From Streptomyces sp. Isolate_45 (lineage in GTDB: Bacteria; Actinomycetota; Actinomycetes; Streptomycetales; Streptomycetaceae), in contig NZ_JANFAK020000056.1 of NCBI RefSeq assembly GCF_024721315.2, positions 1 to 47,188 of the forward strand: a stretch of DNA of 47,188 nt, in the 5' to 3' direction. The notes under the pieces are model-generated. The model worked only from the letters and a program-made list of their open reading frames with translations. It did no database searches and was not told the origin of the DNA. Below are positions 7,451 through 17,075 of the stretch, piece after piece. Position numbers and translations under genes: made by a program. The first letter of the stretch is position 1; each line of letters starts with the position of its first letter.

Positions 7451-9115
7451 ATGAGCCCCGTAACCGCTGGAGTGCTCCAGCTCCTCGCGCTGATCGCCGC
7501 GCTCGCGCTGGCCTACCGCCCGCTGGGCGACCACATGGCCAAGGTCTACTCCTCGGAGAAGCACTACCGCGCGGAGAAGTGGATCTACAAAGCCATCGGC
7601 GCCAACCCGTCGGCCGAGATGCGCTGGCCCGCCTACCTGCGCGCCGTCCTCGCCTTCTCGGCCGCGAGCGTCCTGTTCCTGTACCTGATGCAGCGCGTGC
7701 AGGGCAGCCTGCCGGGCTCGCTCGGCTTCTCCTCGATCGACCCGGACCAGGCGTTCAACACCGCCGCGTCGTTCGTCGCCAACACCAACTGGCAGTCGTA
7801 CTACGGCGAGCAGGCCATGGGCCACGTCGTTCAGACCGGCGGCCTCGCGGTGCAGAACTTCGTCTCCGCCGCAGTCGGCATGGCCGTCGCGGTGGCACTC
7901 GTAAGGGGGTTCGCGCGTTCCCGCACCGGTGAGCTGGGCAACTTCTGGTCCGACCTGGTCCGCGGCACCGTCCGCATCCTGCTCCCGATCTCGGTGATCG
8001 GCGCGATCGTGCTGGTCGCCTGCGGCGCCATCCAGAACTTCTCCGGCATCCACGAGGTCGGCCAGTTCCTGGGCGGCACACAGCAGTGGAACGGCGGGGC
8101 CGTGGCCTCGCAGGAAGTCATCAAGGAACTGGGTACGAACGGCGGCGGCTACTTCAACGCCAACTCCGCCCACCCCTTCGAGAACCCCACCCCCTTCTCG
8201 AACCTCTTCGAGATCTTCCTGATCCTGCTCATCCCGTTCGCGTTGACCCGCACCTTCGGGCGCATGGTCGGCAACCTGCGCCAGGGGTACGCGATCCTCG
8301 CGACGATGGGCATCATCTGGATCGCCTTCACCGCGCTGATGATGTGGACCGAGTTCGCCCACCACGGCCCGGCGTTCGACGTCGCCGGTGGGGCGATGGA
8401 GGGCAAGGAGACGCGCTTCGGGGTCGGCGGTTCGTCGATCTTCGCCGTCGCGACCACCCTCACCTCCACGGGCGCGGTCAACTCCTTCCACTCCTCCTAC
8501 ACCGGGCTCGGCGGCGGCATCGCGATGCTGGGCATGCAGCTCGGCGAGATCGCGCCCGGCGGTGTCGGCTCCGGCCTCTACGGCATGCTGATCATGGCGA
8601 TCATCGCGGTGTTCATCGCCGGCCTGATGGTCGGCCGGACCCCCGAGTACCTGGGCAAGAAGATCGGCACCCAGCAGATCAAGCTCGCGGCCTGCTACAT
8701 CCTCATCACCCCGGCCCTGGTCCTCGGCTTCACCGCGGCGGCCATGGCGCTGGACACCCCGGCGAACTCGATGACGAACTCGGGCGCGCACGGATTCTCC
8801 GAGATCCTCTACGCCTACACCTCGGGCGCCAACAACAACGGCTCCGCCTTCGCCGGCCTCAACGCCGACACGCAGTGGTTCAACAGCACCATCGGCATCG
8901 CGATGCTGCTGGGCCGCTTCCTTCCCATGGTGTTCGTGCTGGCCCTCGCCGGTTCGCTGGCCGAGCAGAAGCCCGTACCGGAGACGGCCGGCACCCTGCG
9001 CACGGACAAGCCGCTCTACGCGGGCCTGCTCGTCGGCACGATCCTGATCATCACCGGTCTGACCTACTTCCCGGCCCTCGCGCTGGGACCGCTCGCCGAA
9101 GGGCTCGCCTCATGA
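7451..9115 (+). CDS. kdpA: Potassium-transporting ATPase subunit KdpA
   Basis: A 554-residue, about 10-helix K+ channel-like subunit of KdpFABC that selects and binds K+. Selectivity-filter segments are visible: NTNWQSY at about residue 111, GTNGGGYFNANSAHPFENP around residue 229, GSGLYGM, and NNNGSAFAG around residue 461. Length is normal for the family. Its stop overlaps the kdpB start (ATGA), showing translational coupling. Confidence 0.97.
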   Translation: MSPVTAGVLQLLALIAALALAYRPLGDHMAKVYSSEKHYRAEKWIYKAIGANPSAEMRWPAYLRAVLAFSAASVLFLYLMQRVQGSLPGSLGFSSIDPDQAFNTAASFVANTNWQSYYGEQAMGHVVQTGGLAVQNFVSAAVGMAVAVALVRGFARSRTGELGNFWSDLVRGTVRILLPISVIGAIVLVACGAIQNFSGIHEVGQFLGGTQQWNGGAVASQEVIKELGTNGGGYFNANSAHPFENPTPFSNLFEIFLILLIPFALTRTFGRMVGNLRQGYAILATMGIIWIAFTALMMWTEFAHHGPAFDVAGGAMEGKETRFGVGGSSIFAVATTLTSTGAVNSFHSSYTGLGGGIAMLGMQLGEIAPGGVGSGLYGMLIMAIIAVFIAGLMVGRTPEYLGKKIGTQQIKLAACYILITPALVLGFTAAAMALDTPANSMTNSGAHGFSEILYAYTSGANNNGSAFAGLNADTQWFNSTIGIAMLLGRFLPMVFVLALAGSLAEQKPVPETAGTLRTDKPLYAGLLVGTILIITGLTYFPALALGPLAEGLAS

Positions 9116-11217
9116 GCACCGCCACCCGGACCCGTGCTCCGCACGACGACCTGCCCACCGGCCACAAGCCGCCTGCCGGCCGCGTCGGCGGGGGGCTGTT
9201 CGACCCCAAGGCGCTACTGAGGTCCTTCCCGGACGCCGTGCGCAAGCTCGACCCCCGCGTCATGATCAAGTCCCCGGTCATGTTCGTGGTCCTGATCGGC
9301 TCGGTCGTGACGACCGTCCTGGCGGTCAAGGATCCGACGGACTGGTTCGGCTGGGCCATCACCGGCTGGCTGTGGCTGACCACGATCTTCGCCAACCTTG
9401 CGGAGGCCGTCGCCGAAGGCCGCGGCAAGGCGCAGGCCGACACCCTGCGCAAGGCCAAGACCGACTCCGTCGCGCGCCGCCTGAGCAAGGACGGCCGGAG
9501 CGAGGAACAGGTCCCGGGAGCCGAGCTGCGCATCGGTGACCTGGTGGTCTGCGAGGCCGGGGACGTCATCCCCGGCGACGGTGACGTGGTCCAAGGCGTC
9601 GCGTCCGTCGACGAGTCCGCCATCACCGGCGAGTCCGCGCCGGTCATCCGCGAGTCCGGCGGCGACCGCTCGGCCGTCACCGGCGGTACGAAGGTCCTCT
9701 CCGACCGGATCGTCATCAAGATCACGACGAAGCCCGGCGAGACCTTCATCGACCGCATGATCGCCCTGGTGGAGGGCGCGGCCCGGCAGAAGACGCCCAA
9801 CGAGATCGCGCTGAACATCCTGCTCGCCTCGCTGACCATCGTCTTCCTGCTGGCCGTGGTGACCCTGCAGCCGTTCGCGATCTACGCGGGCGCCGAGCAG
9901 TCGATGATCGTGCTGACGGCCCTGCTGGTCTGCCTGATCCCGACCACGATCGGCGCGCTGCTCTCCGCCATCGGTATCGCGGGCATGGACCGGCTCGTGC
10001 AGCGCAACGTCCTCGCGATGAGCGGTCGTGCGGTGGAAGCCGCCGGCGACGTCTCCACCCTGCTGCTCGACAAGACCGGCACCATCACCCTCGGCAACCG
10101 CCAGGCCTCCGAGTTCGTCCCGGTCAAGGGCACCACGGACGCCGAACTGGCCGACGCCGCCCAGTTGTCCTCCCTCGCCGACGAGACCCCCGAGGGCCGC
10201 TCCATCGTGGTCCTGGCGAAGGAGAAGTACGGGCTGCGCGAGCGCCACCAGGGCGAGCCGGCGCACGCCGAGTGGATCGCGTTCACCGCCCAGACCCGCA
10301 TGTCGGGTGTCGACGTGGACGGCAAGCAGACCCGCAAGGGCGCGGCCGGATCGGTCATCACCTGGGTGCGGGAACAGGGCGGCCAGGTCTCCGACGACGC
10401 CGACCTCCTCGCCAACCGGATCTCGGAAGCCGGCGGCACCCCGCTGCTGGTCGCCGTCAAGGACGACGAGGGTGCCCGGGTCCTGGGCGTCATCCACCTC
10501 AAGGACGTCGTGAAGGAGGGCATGCGCGAACGCTTCGACGAGCTGCGGCGCATGGGCATCAAGACCATCATGATCACCGGTGACAACCCGCTCACCGCCA
10601 AGGCCATCGCCGAAGAGGCCGGTGTCGACGACTTCCTCGCCGAGGCCACCCCCGAGGACAAGATGGCCCTCATCAAGCGGGAGCAGGCCGGCGGCAAGCT
10701 CGTCGCGATGACCGGCGACGGCACGAACGACGCCCCGGCCCTCGCACAGGCCGATGTCGGCGTAGCCATGAACACCGGCACCTCGGCCGCCAAGGAGGCC
10801 GGGAACATGGTGGACCTCGACTCCAACCCCACCAAGCTCATCGAGATCGTGGAGATCGGCAAGCAATTGCTGATCACCCGCGGCGCGCTGACCACGTTCT
10901 CCATCGCCAACGACGTCGCCAAGTACTTCGCGATCATCCCGGCCATGTTCGCCGTGGTCCACCCGGGCCTCGACAAGCTCAACATCATGGGCCTGCACTC
11001 GCCGGAGTCGGCGATCCTCTCCGCCGTCATCTTCAACGCGCTGATCATCATCGCGCTCGTCCCGCTCGCCCTCAAGGGCGTCCAGTACCGGCCCACCAGC
11101 GCCGACAGGATGCTCCGCCGCAACATCGGGATCTACGGACTCGGCGGCCTCGTCGCCCCGTTCATCGGCATCAAGCTCATCGACCTGCTCATCTCCCTCA
11201 TCCCCGGAATCGGCTGA
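9112..11217 (+). CDS. kdpB: Potassium-transporting ATPase subunit KdpB (paralogue 2)
   Basis: A 701-residue P-type ATPase, the energising subunit of KdpFABC. It has TGES (172-175), DKTGT with the phospho-Asp at 320, MITGDN, MTGDGTNDAPAL, and membrane NDVAK with Asp601 and Lys604. The start overlaps the kdpA stop by four bases. It is strongly similar to the orphan KdpB at 2190-4340, nearly identical through the hinge and TM5 region, but diverges in the N terminus and nucleotide-binding domain. Confidence 0.97.
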   Translation: MSTATRTRAPHDDLPTGHKPPAGRVGGGLFDPKALLRSFPDAVRKLDPRVMIKSPVMFVVLIGSVVTTVLAVKDPTDWFGWAITGWLWLTTIFANLAEAVAEGRGKAQADTLRKAKTDSVARRLSKDGRSEEQVPGAELRIGDLVVCEAGDVIPGDGDVVQGVASVDESAITGESAPVIRESGGDRSAVTGGTKVLSDRIVIKITTKPGETFIDRMIALVEGAARQKTPNEIALNILLASLTIVFLLAVVTLQPFAIYAGAEQSMIVLTALLVCLIPTTIGALLSAIGIAGMDRLVQRNVLAMSGRAVEAAGDVSTLLLDKTGTITLGNRQASEFVPVKGTTDAELADAAQLSSLADETPEGRSIVVLAKEKYGLRERHQGEPAHAEWIAFTAQTRMSGVDVDGKQTRKGAAGSVITWVREQGGQVSDDADLLANRISEAGGTPLLVAVKDDEGARVLGVIHLKDVVKEGMRERFDELRRMGIKTIMITGDNPLTAKAIAEEAGVDDFLAEATPEDKMALIKREQAGGKLVAMTGDGTNDAPALAQADVGVAMNTGTSAAKEAGNMVDLDSNPTKLIEIVEIGKQLLITRGALTTFSIANDVAKYFAIIPAMFAVVHPGLDKLNIMGLHSPESAILSAVIFNALIIIALVPLALKGVQYRPTSADRMLRRNIGIYGLGGLVAPFIGIKLIDLLISLIPGIG

Positions 11218-11223
11218 TCTGCG

Positions 11224-11940
11224 ATGAACAACTCTGTAGGAAACGCGGCACGGTTGCTCGGGGCGGGCCTGCGCGCCCTGCTCGTCCTGACCGTGCTCTG
11301 CGGGGTCATCTACCCGCTCGCCGTCACCGGGATCGCCCAGGCCCTGTTCAGCGACAAGGCCAACGGCTCCGAGATCAAGGACAAGAGCGGCCAGGTCGTC
11401 GGCTCCTCCCTCATCGGGCAGACGTACAACCTCCCGAAGACCGATCCGAACGACGCCGAGGAGGCGGCCCGGCCGGACCTGAAGTGGTTCCAGCCGCGCC
11501 CCTCCAACGGCCTCGGGAGCAACAGCGTCAACACGCGGTACTCGCTGATCCTGTCCGGAGCCACCAACCGGTCCGCCGACAACGGCGCGGTCAACGGCCA
11601 GTGCACCAAGGACGCCGAGGAAGGCACCCTCTGCGCCCAGGTCGTCGCCGCCAAGGAAGCCGTCATCGCGGACAACTCCACAGCCGGGTACCAGGTCAAG
11701 CCGCAGGACGTCCCCGCCGACGCCGTCACCTCCTCCGGCTCCGGCCTCGACCCGAACATCTCCCCCGAGTACGCCAAGCTCCAGGTCCACCGGGTCGCCG
11801 AGCAGAACAAGCTCGACGTCAAGCAGGTCGAGAAGCTCGTGGCCGACCACACCACCGGCCGCGCCCTCGGCTTCATGGGCGAACCGCGCGTCAACGCCCT
11901 CGAACTCAACATCGCCCTGAAGGCGCTCTCCAAGAGCTGA
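11224..11940 (+). CDS. kdpC: Potassium-transporting ATPase subunit KdpC
   Basis: A 238-residue protein with one N-terminal membrane helix (about residues 15-38) and a periplasm-side soluble domain, the KdpC architecture. SSLIGQ, WFQPRPS and DPNISPEYA are family motifs. KdpC acts in the KdpFABC complex to support high-affinity K+ uptake. It follows kdpB by six bases. It is longer than the E. coli protein because of an insertion in the middle that is rich in Asn, Gly and Cys. Confidence 0.95.
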   Translation: MNNSVGNAARLLGAGLRALLVLTVLCGVIYPLAVTGIAQALFSDKANGSEIKDKSGQVVGSSLIGQTYNLPKTDPNDAEEAARPDLKWFQPRPSNGLGSNSVNTRYSLILSGATNRSADNGAVNGQCTKDAEEGTLCAQVVAAKEAVIADNSTAGYQVKPQDVPADAVTSSGSGLDPNISPEYAKLQVHRVAEQNKLDVKQVEKLVADHTTGRALGFMGEPRVNALELNIALKALSKS

Positions 11941-11960
11941 TGTTCCACAACGCACGTCTC

Positions 11961-12029
11961 CGGGAGCCGGCGGGGCGCGCCGCTCCCCCGGCCCCCGGCC
12001 GGGGGCCGGCAACGCACCGTCGGCTCCCG
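11961..12029 (+). terminator. Nested inverted repeat between kdpC and kdpE
   Basis: Outer arms CGGGAGCCG (11961-11969) and CGGCTCCCG (12021-12029) are a perfect 9-bp match. Inside them lies a perfect 22-nt palindrome (11988-12009) built from CCGGCCCCCGG and its complement. This is a very stable RNA structure with no T tract. It could attenuate read-through from the transporter genes into the sensor genes or protect the upstream mRNA. Confidence 0.55.
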
Positions 12030-12062
12030 CCGTGTCCGTACCGAAGGAAGGGCTGCACACCG

Positions 12063-12752
12063 ATGACCCGGGTGCTGGTGGTGGAGGACGATCCTCAGCT
12101 CGTCCGCGCGCTGAGGATCAATTTCCAGGCGCGCAAGTTCGAGGTCGAGGAGGCCGGCGACGGCGGATCGGCCCTCCGGCTCGCGGCGGCGCGTAAGCCG
12201 GACGTCATATTGCTGGACCTCGGCCTGCCCGACATGGACGGCATCGACGTCATCAAGGGCGTCCGCGGCTGGAGCAAGGTCCCCATCCTGGTCCTCTCCG
12301 CACGCCACACCTCCGAGGACAAGATCCGGGCCCTGGACGCCGGCGCCGACGACTACGTGACGAAACCGTTCAGCATGGACGAGCTCTTGGCACGCCTCCG
12401 AGCGGCCACCCGTAGACAGGAGGCCCCGGCGGCCTCGCAGGCCACCGAGGTCTCCGTCGTCACGACCGCCGGGTTCACCATCGACCTGGCCGCGAAGAAG
12501 GTGCGGCGGGGCGAGCGCGGCGTGCGGCTCACGCCGACCGAATGGCACCTGCTGGAGATCCTCATCACCCACCCCGGTCGTCTGATCACCCAGAGCAGAC
12601 TGCTGCTGGAGGTGTGGGGGCCGATGTACGGGGAGAACACCAACTACCTGCGCGTCTACATGGCCCAGCTCCGGCGCAAACTGGAAGCGGACCCCTCCCA
12701 CCCCCGTTATCTGATCACCGAACCCGGTATGGGATACCGCTTCGAACCCTGA
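12063..12752 (+). CDS. kdpE: Response regulator KdpE
   Basis: A 229-residue OmpR-family regulator. The receiver domain has acidic Glu8/Asp9/Asp10, the phosphoacceptor Asp52 (LLDLGLPDMDG) and Lys101 (TKPF). The C-terminal winged helix includes LTPTEWHLLEILITHPG and ends GMGYRFEP, as in KdpE. A GGAAGGG site precedes the ATG. It lies between kdpC and kdpD, the reverse of the E. coli kdpDE order. It is expected to activate the kdp operon when phosphorylated by KdpD, and may control the other potassium genes through the shared repeats described here. Confidence 0.95.
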   Translation: MTRVLVVEDDPQLVRALRINFQARKFEVEEAGDGGSALRLAAARKPDVILLDLGLPDMDGIDVIKGVRGWSKVPILVLSARHTSEDKIRALDAGADDYVTKPFSMDELLARLRAATRRQEAPAASQATEVSVVTTAGFTIDLAAKKVRRGERGVRLTPTEWHLLEILITHPGRLITQSRLLLEVWGPMYGENTNYLRVYMAQLRRKLEADPSHPRYLITEPGMGYRFEP

Positions 12753-12790
12753 TCGCCACCCCCCTTCCCACCAAGAAGAAGAGACGGAAC

Positions 12791-15337
12791 ATGGGACGCG
12801 GCAAGCTCCGCATCTACCTCGGCGCGGCGCCGGGCGTCGGCAAGACGTACGCCATGCTGTCCGAGGCGCACCGCCGGATCGAGCGGGGCACGGACTGCGT
12901 CGTCGGCTTCGTCGAGCACCATTCCAGGCCCCGCACCGAGGTGATGCTGCACGGCCTGGAACTGGTCGAACGGCGCGAGATCGAGTACCGGGGCTCCACC
13001 TTCACCGAGATGGACGTGGACGCGATCCTGTCGCGGCGCCCGGCAGTGGCGCTGGTGGACGAGTTGGCGCACACCAACGTCCCTGGATCCCGCAACGCCA
13101 AGCGGTGGCAGGACGTTGAGGAGCTCCTCCAGGCCGGCATCGACGTCGTGTCCACCGTCAACATCCAGCACCTGGAGTCGCTGGGCGACGTGGTCGAGAC
13201 GATCACCGGTGTGCGGCAGCGCGAGACCGTCCCGGACGAGGTGGCGCGGCGCGCCGACCAGATCGAGCTGGTCGACATGTCGCCGCAGGCGCTGCGCCGC
13301 CGGATGGCCCACGGCAACGTCTACAAGCCCGACAAGGTCGACGCGGCCCTCTCCAACTACTTCCGCCCCGGCAACCTGACCGCCCTGCGCGAGCTCGCGC
13401 TGCTCTGGGTCGCCGACCGCGTGGACGAGTACCTGCAGGAGTACCGGGGCGAGCACAACATTCGCTCCACCTGGCAGGCCCGCGAACGCATCGTCGTCGG
13501 CCTGACCGGTGGCCCGGAGGGCCGTACGCTCATCCGCCGCGCGGCCCGCCTCGCCGAGAAGGGGGCGGGCGGCGAGGTCCTGGCCGTCTACATCGCCGCC
13601 AGCGACGGCCTCACCTCCGCCTCCCCCAAGGAACTCGCCGTCCAGCGGACGCTGGTCGAGGACCTCGGCGGCACTTTCCACCACGTCATAGGCGACAACG
13701 TCCCTGACGCGGTGCTGGAGTTCGCCCGCGGGTGCAACGCCACCCAGATCGTGCTGGGCGTCAGCCGCAGACGGTCGTGGCAGTCCGTCTTCAGCCCCGG
13801 TGTCAGCGCCACGGTCGCCCGCGAATCCGGCCCGGACCTCGACGTCCACATCGTCACCCACGACGAGGCCGCCAAGGGCCGACGCACCCTGCCCGTCGCA
13901 CGGGGCGCACGCCTCGGCCGCTCCCGCATCATCTGGGGCTGGCTCACCGGCATCGCCGGGCCCGCGCTGCTCGCCGTCCTGCTCAACCTGGTCGTGCCGG
14001 ACCTGGGCCTGGCCAACGACATGCTGCTCTTCCTGACCTTCACGGTGGCGGCGGCACTGCTCGGCGGGCTGCTCCCCGCACTGGCCTCGGCAGCGTTCGG
14101 CTCCCTGTTGCTGAACTACTTCTTCACCCCGCCGCTGCACGAGTTCACCGTCTCCGACCCGAAGAACATCGTCGCCATCGCCATCTTCGTCGGTGTGGCG
14201 GTGTCCGTCGCCTCGGTGGTCGACCTGGCCGCCCGGCGCACCCACCAGGCCGCCCGGCTGCGCGCCGAGTCGGAAGTCCTCTCCTTCCTCGCCGGCAGCG
14301 TCCTGCGCGGCGAGAACTCCCTCGACGCCCTCCTTGAACGCCTGCGCGAGACCTTCGCCATGCAGTCGGTCGCCCTCCTGGAGCGCACCAGCGAAGTCGA
14401 CCCCTGGACCACGGCTGCTTCCGTGGGCACCAGCCCGGTCGGACGTCCGGAGGAGGCGGACGTGGATCTGCCCATGGGCGACGACATGGCCCTCGCTCTC
14501 ACCGGCCGGGTGCTGCCCGCCGAGGACCGCCGTGTCCTCGGTGCCTTCGCCGCACAGGCGGCCGTGGTCCTCGACCGCCGGCGCCTCGTCGACGAGGCCG
14601 AGAAGTCACGGGCGCTCGCCGAGGGCAACCGCATCCGCACCGCCCTCCTGGCCGCCGTCAGCCACGACCTGCGGACCCCGCTCGCCGGCATCAAGGCCTC
14701 CGTCACCTCCCTCCGCTCGGCCGACGTCGAGTGGTCCGAGGAAGACCGGGCCGAGCTCCTCGAAGGCATCGAGGACGGTGCCGACCGCCTCGCCGCCCTC
14801 ATCGGGAACCTGCTCGACATGTCCCGTCTCAACACCGGCACCGTCGTCCCGCTGATCCGCGAGACGGACCTCGACGAGGTGGTCCCGATGGCCCTGGGCG
14901 GCGTTCCGGAGGACAGCGTCGACCTGGACATCCCCGAGACGCTCCCGATGATCGCCGTCGACCGCGGTCTGCTGGAACGGGCCGTCGCCAACATCGTCGA
15001 GAACGCCGTGAAGTACAGCCCCGACGGCCGGCCCGTCCACGTGTCCGCCAGCGCCCTCGGCAAGCGGGTCGAACTGCGGGTCGTCGACCGCGGGCCCGGG
15101 GTCCCGGACGAGGCCAAGGACCGGATCTTCGAGCCCTTCCAGCGCCACGGCGACGCTCCACGGGGCGCCGGGGTCGGGCTCGGCCTCGCCGTCGCCCGCG
15201 GCTTCACGGAGGCCATCGGCGGCACCCTCACGGCAGAGGACACTCCCGGCGGCGGCCTCACCATGGTCATCACCCTCCCCACGGCGGGCAGCGCTCCCCC
15301 GGTCAGCGCGGAACTTCCGACCTCGGCGGTCACCTGA
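12791..15337 (+). CDS. kdpD: Sensor histidine kinase KdpD
   Basis: An 848-residue KdpD. Order of domains: N-terminal KdpD domain with Walker A GAAPGVGKT (11-19) and a Walker B-like ALVDELAHTN; a UspA-type domain (about 235-360); four short membrane helices of the DUF4118 type (about 380-480); a GAF-like linker; a HisKA box with His625 (AAVSHDLRTPLAG); and an HATPase domain with NIVENAVKYS, DRGPGVPD and GVGLGLAVARG. It senses K+ limitation or turgor and phosphorylates KdpE. It follows kdpE by 38 bp, so the two probably share a transcript. Confidence 0.95.
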   Translation: MGRGKLRIYLGAAPGVGKTYAMLSEAHRRIERGTDCVVGFVEHHSRPRTEVMLHGLELVERREIEYRGSTFTEMDVDAILSRRPAVALVDELAHTNVPGSRNAKRWQDVEELLQAGIDVVSTVNIQHLESLGDVVETITGVRQRETVPDEVARRADQIELVDMSPQALRRRMAHGNVYKPDKVDAALSNYFRPGNLTALRELALLWVADRVDEYLQEYRGEHNIRSTWQARERIVVGLTGGPEGRTLIRRAARLAEKGAGGEVLAVYIAASDGLTSASPKELAVQRTLVEDLGGTFHHVIGDNVPDAVLEFARGCNATQIVLGVSRRRSWQSVFSPGVSATVARESGPDLDVHIVTHDEAAKGRRTLPVARGARLGRSRIIWGWLTGIAGPALLAVLLNLVVPDLGLANDMLLFLTFTVAAALLGGLLPALASAAFGSLLLNYFFTPPLHEFTVSDPKNIVAIAIFVGVAVSVASVVDLAARRTHQAARLRAESEVLSFLAGSVLRGENSLDALLERLRETFAMQSVALLERTSEVDPWTTAASVGTSPVGRPEEADVDLPMGDDMALALTGRVLPAEDRRVLGAFAAQAAVVLDRRRLVDEAEKSRALAEGNRIRTALLAAVSHDLRTPLAGIKASVTSLRSADVEWSEEDRAELLEGIEDGADRLAALIGNLLDMSRLNTGTVVPLIRETDLDEVVPMALGGVPEDSVDLDIPETLPMIAVDRGLLERAVANIVENAVKYSPDGRPVHVSASALGKRVELRVVDRGPGVPDEAKDRIFEPFQRHGDAPRGAGVGLGLAVARGFTEAIGGTLTAEDTPGGGLTMVITLPTAGSAPPVSAELPTSAVT

Positions 15338-15379
15338 CTCCGTGCCGCCGGCGGAGGGGCGGCGTTCGTGGCCGGCGGG

Positions 15380-15396
15380 CCCCGACCATGTCGGGG
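15380..15396 (+). terminator. Terminator-like hairpin after kdpD
   Basis: CCCCGAC and GTCGGGG form a perfect 7-bp stem with a 3-nt loop 43 bases after the kdpD stop, followed by AATTC. It probably ends the kdp operon transcript. Confidence 0.5.
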
Positions 15397-15528
15397 AATT
15401 CGTGGCTTGCTCGGTGGGCGGGGGCAGCGCGCCGCCGGTACCGTTCAGCCTGCCCCGCCCCCGCCTCGTCACCTCGCTCCTATACGGTGCGCCGGTAGAT
15501 CTGCCGGAGTGTGGTCGGGGAGCGAACG

Positions 15529-16800
15529 ATGGGTGCGGTATCGGAGCCTGCGGGCACGGGCGAGTTGAAGCGGCACCTGGGTGTGTTCGACGCCGTGGTG
15601 ATCGGTCTGGGGGCGATGATCGGGGCGGGCGTCTTCGCTGCCCTGGCCCCTGCGGCCGGCGCGGCCGGGTCGGGGCTGCTGCTCGCCCTGGCGCCGGCCG
15701 CGGTGGTGGCGTACTGCAACGCGACGTCCTCGGCCCGCCTGGCCGCCCGCCACCCCGCCTCGGGAGGAACGTACGTCTACGGTCGGGAGCGGCTGGGCGA
15801 GTTCTGGGGCTACCTCGCCGGATGGGCGTTCGTGGTCGGCAAGACCGCCTCTTGCGCCGCCGTGGCACTTACCGTCGGGTCCTACGTATGGCCCGATCAG
15901 GCACACGCGGTGGCGGTCGCAGCCGTGGTCGCGTTGACCGCCGTCAACTACGCGGGGGTGCAGAAGTCCGCCTGGCTCACCCGGGCCATCGTCGCCATCG
16001 TCCTGGCCGTCCTGGCCGCGGTGGTCGTCGTCTCCGTCACCGGCGGCGACGTGGACACCACCCGGCTCGCCATCGGTGACGACGCGACGTTCGGCGGGGT
16101 GCTCCAAGCAGCGGGCCTGCTGTTCTTCGCCTTCGCCGGATACGCCCGCATCGCCACGCTCGGGGAAGAGGTCCACGACCCCGCCCGCACGATTCCGCGG
16201 GCCATCCCGATCGCTCTCGGCATCGCCCTCGCCGTCTACGCTGCCGTGACCGTCGCCGTCCTGGTCGCGCTGGGCCCACGGGAACTGGCCGACGCCACGG
16301 CTCCGTTGTCGGATGCCGTACGGGCCGCGGGCGCGGACTGGCTGGCGCCGGTCGTGCGGGTGGGCGCGGCCGTGGCCGCACTCGGCTCGCTCCTCGCCCT
16401 GATCCTCGGGGTCTCGCGCACGACCCTGGCCATGGCCCGCGACCGGCATCTGCCACACGCCCTGTCCGCCGTGCACCCGAAGTTCCAGGTGCCGCACCGT
16501 GCCGAACTGGTGGTCGGCGCCGTCGTGGCCGTGCTCGCCGCGAGTGTCGACGTACGCGGGGCGATCGGGTTCTCCTCCTTCGGCGTGCTCGCCTACTACG
16601 CCATTGCCAACGCTTCCGCTTGGACCCTCACCCCGGAGGAGGGCCGACCGGCGCGGATCATTCCGGTCGTCGGACTGGCCGGCTGCCTCGTCCTCGCCTT
16701 CGCCCTCCCGGCCTCCTCGGTGATCTCAGGGGCCACCGTTCTCGCAGCGGGCGCCGCTGCCTACGGAATACGCCGCGCGGTGACCGCCCGCAGAGCATGA
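15529..16800 (+). CDS. APC family amino acid permease
   Basis: A 423-residue permease with about 12 hydrophobic helices. The N-terminal VVIGLGAMIGAGVFAALAP is the canonical APC first-helix motif with the GAMIGAG substrate loop, and HPASGGTYVYGRERLG is the conserved second-helix region. It most likely imports amino acids or amines across the cytoplasmic membrane. GGGGAG stands six bases before the ATG at 15529; an in-frame GTG at 15511 is less well placed. It has no soluble C-terminal domain, unlike the two permeases of the potassium island. Substrate unknown. Confidence 0.88.
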   Translation: MGAVSEPAGTGELKRHLGVFDAVVIGLGAMIGAGVFAALAPAAGAAGSGLLLALAPAAVVAYCNATSSARLAARHPASGGTYVYGRERLGEFWGYLAGWAFVVGKTASCAAVALTVGSYVWPDQAHAVAVAAVVALTAVNYAGVQKSAWLTRAIVAIVLAVLAAVVVVSVTGGDVDTTRLAIGDDATFGGVLQAAGLLFFAFAGYARIATLGEEVHDPARTIPRAIPIALGIALAVYAAVTVAVLVALGPRELADATAPLSDAVRAAGADWLAPVVRVGAAVAALGSLLALILGVSRTTLAMARDRHLPHALSAVHPKFQVPHRAELVVGAVVAVLAASVDVRGAIGFSSFGVLAYYAIANASAWTLTPEEGRPARIIPVVGLAGCLVLAFALPASSVISGATVLAAGAAAYGIRRAVTARRA

Positions 16801-16919
16801 CCCACGGAGCTGGACCGCATGTCTATCCGCTCCGGTCAGCCGGCTCGGCGGGAACGCCCCGGAGCCCGACCGCCGAGGCCGGTGTGGCCCCGAGCCGTCC
16901 GAGGCTGAAGTCGTGGACG

Positions 16920-17075
16920 GTGGCGGCGAGAGACCGGACCGAGGTGTGTGCTGCCGCTGGTCGGGCAAGGACAGGACCTCCGATCACACGCGTCACCGTT
17001 CTCGGAGGCCGGTTGCGGACGGACCCCGCGCAGCAAGGGCGGCTTCACCATCCAGGCCGAACTTCCCCTGGAGCG
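16920..17075 (+). pseudogene. Decayed C-terminal end of a sensor histidine kinase
   Basis: From 16983 one frame reads ITRVTVLGGRLRTDP. After a frame change near 17030 the next frame reads KGGFTIQAELPLE. Joined, they match the end of NarL-type sensor kinases (RERVxxLGGRLRT...GGFxIxAELP). At least one more shift upstream is needed to continue the match. No intact kinase or partner regulator lies nearby. The rest of 16801-17701 shows no convincing gene. Confidence 0.5.

Noticed and set aside
9214..12060. 948-residue open frame antisense to kdpB/kdpC
   Set aside because: Same reason; the opposite strand carries the clear kdpB and kdpC genes, and this frame is Gly/Asp/Val-rich with no recognisable domain.
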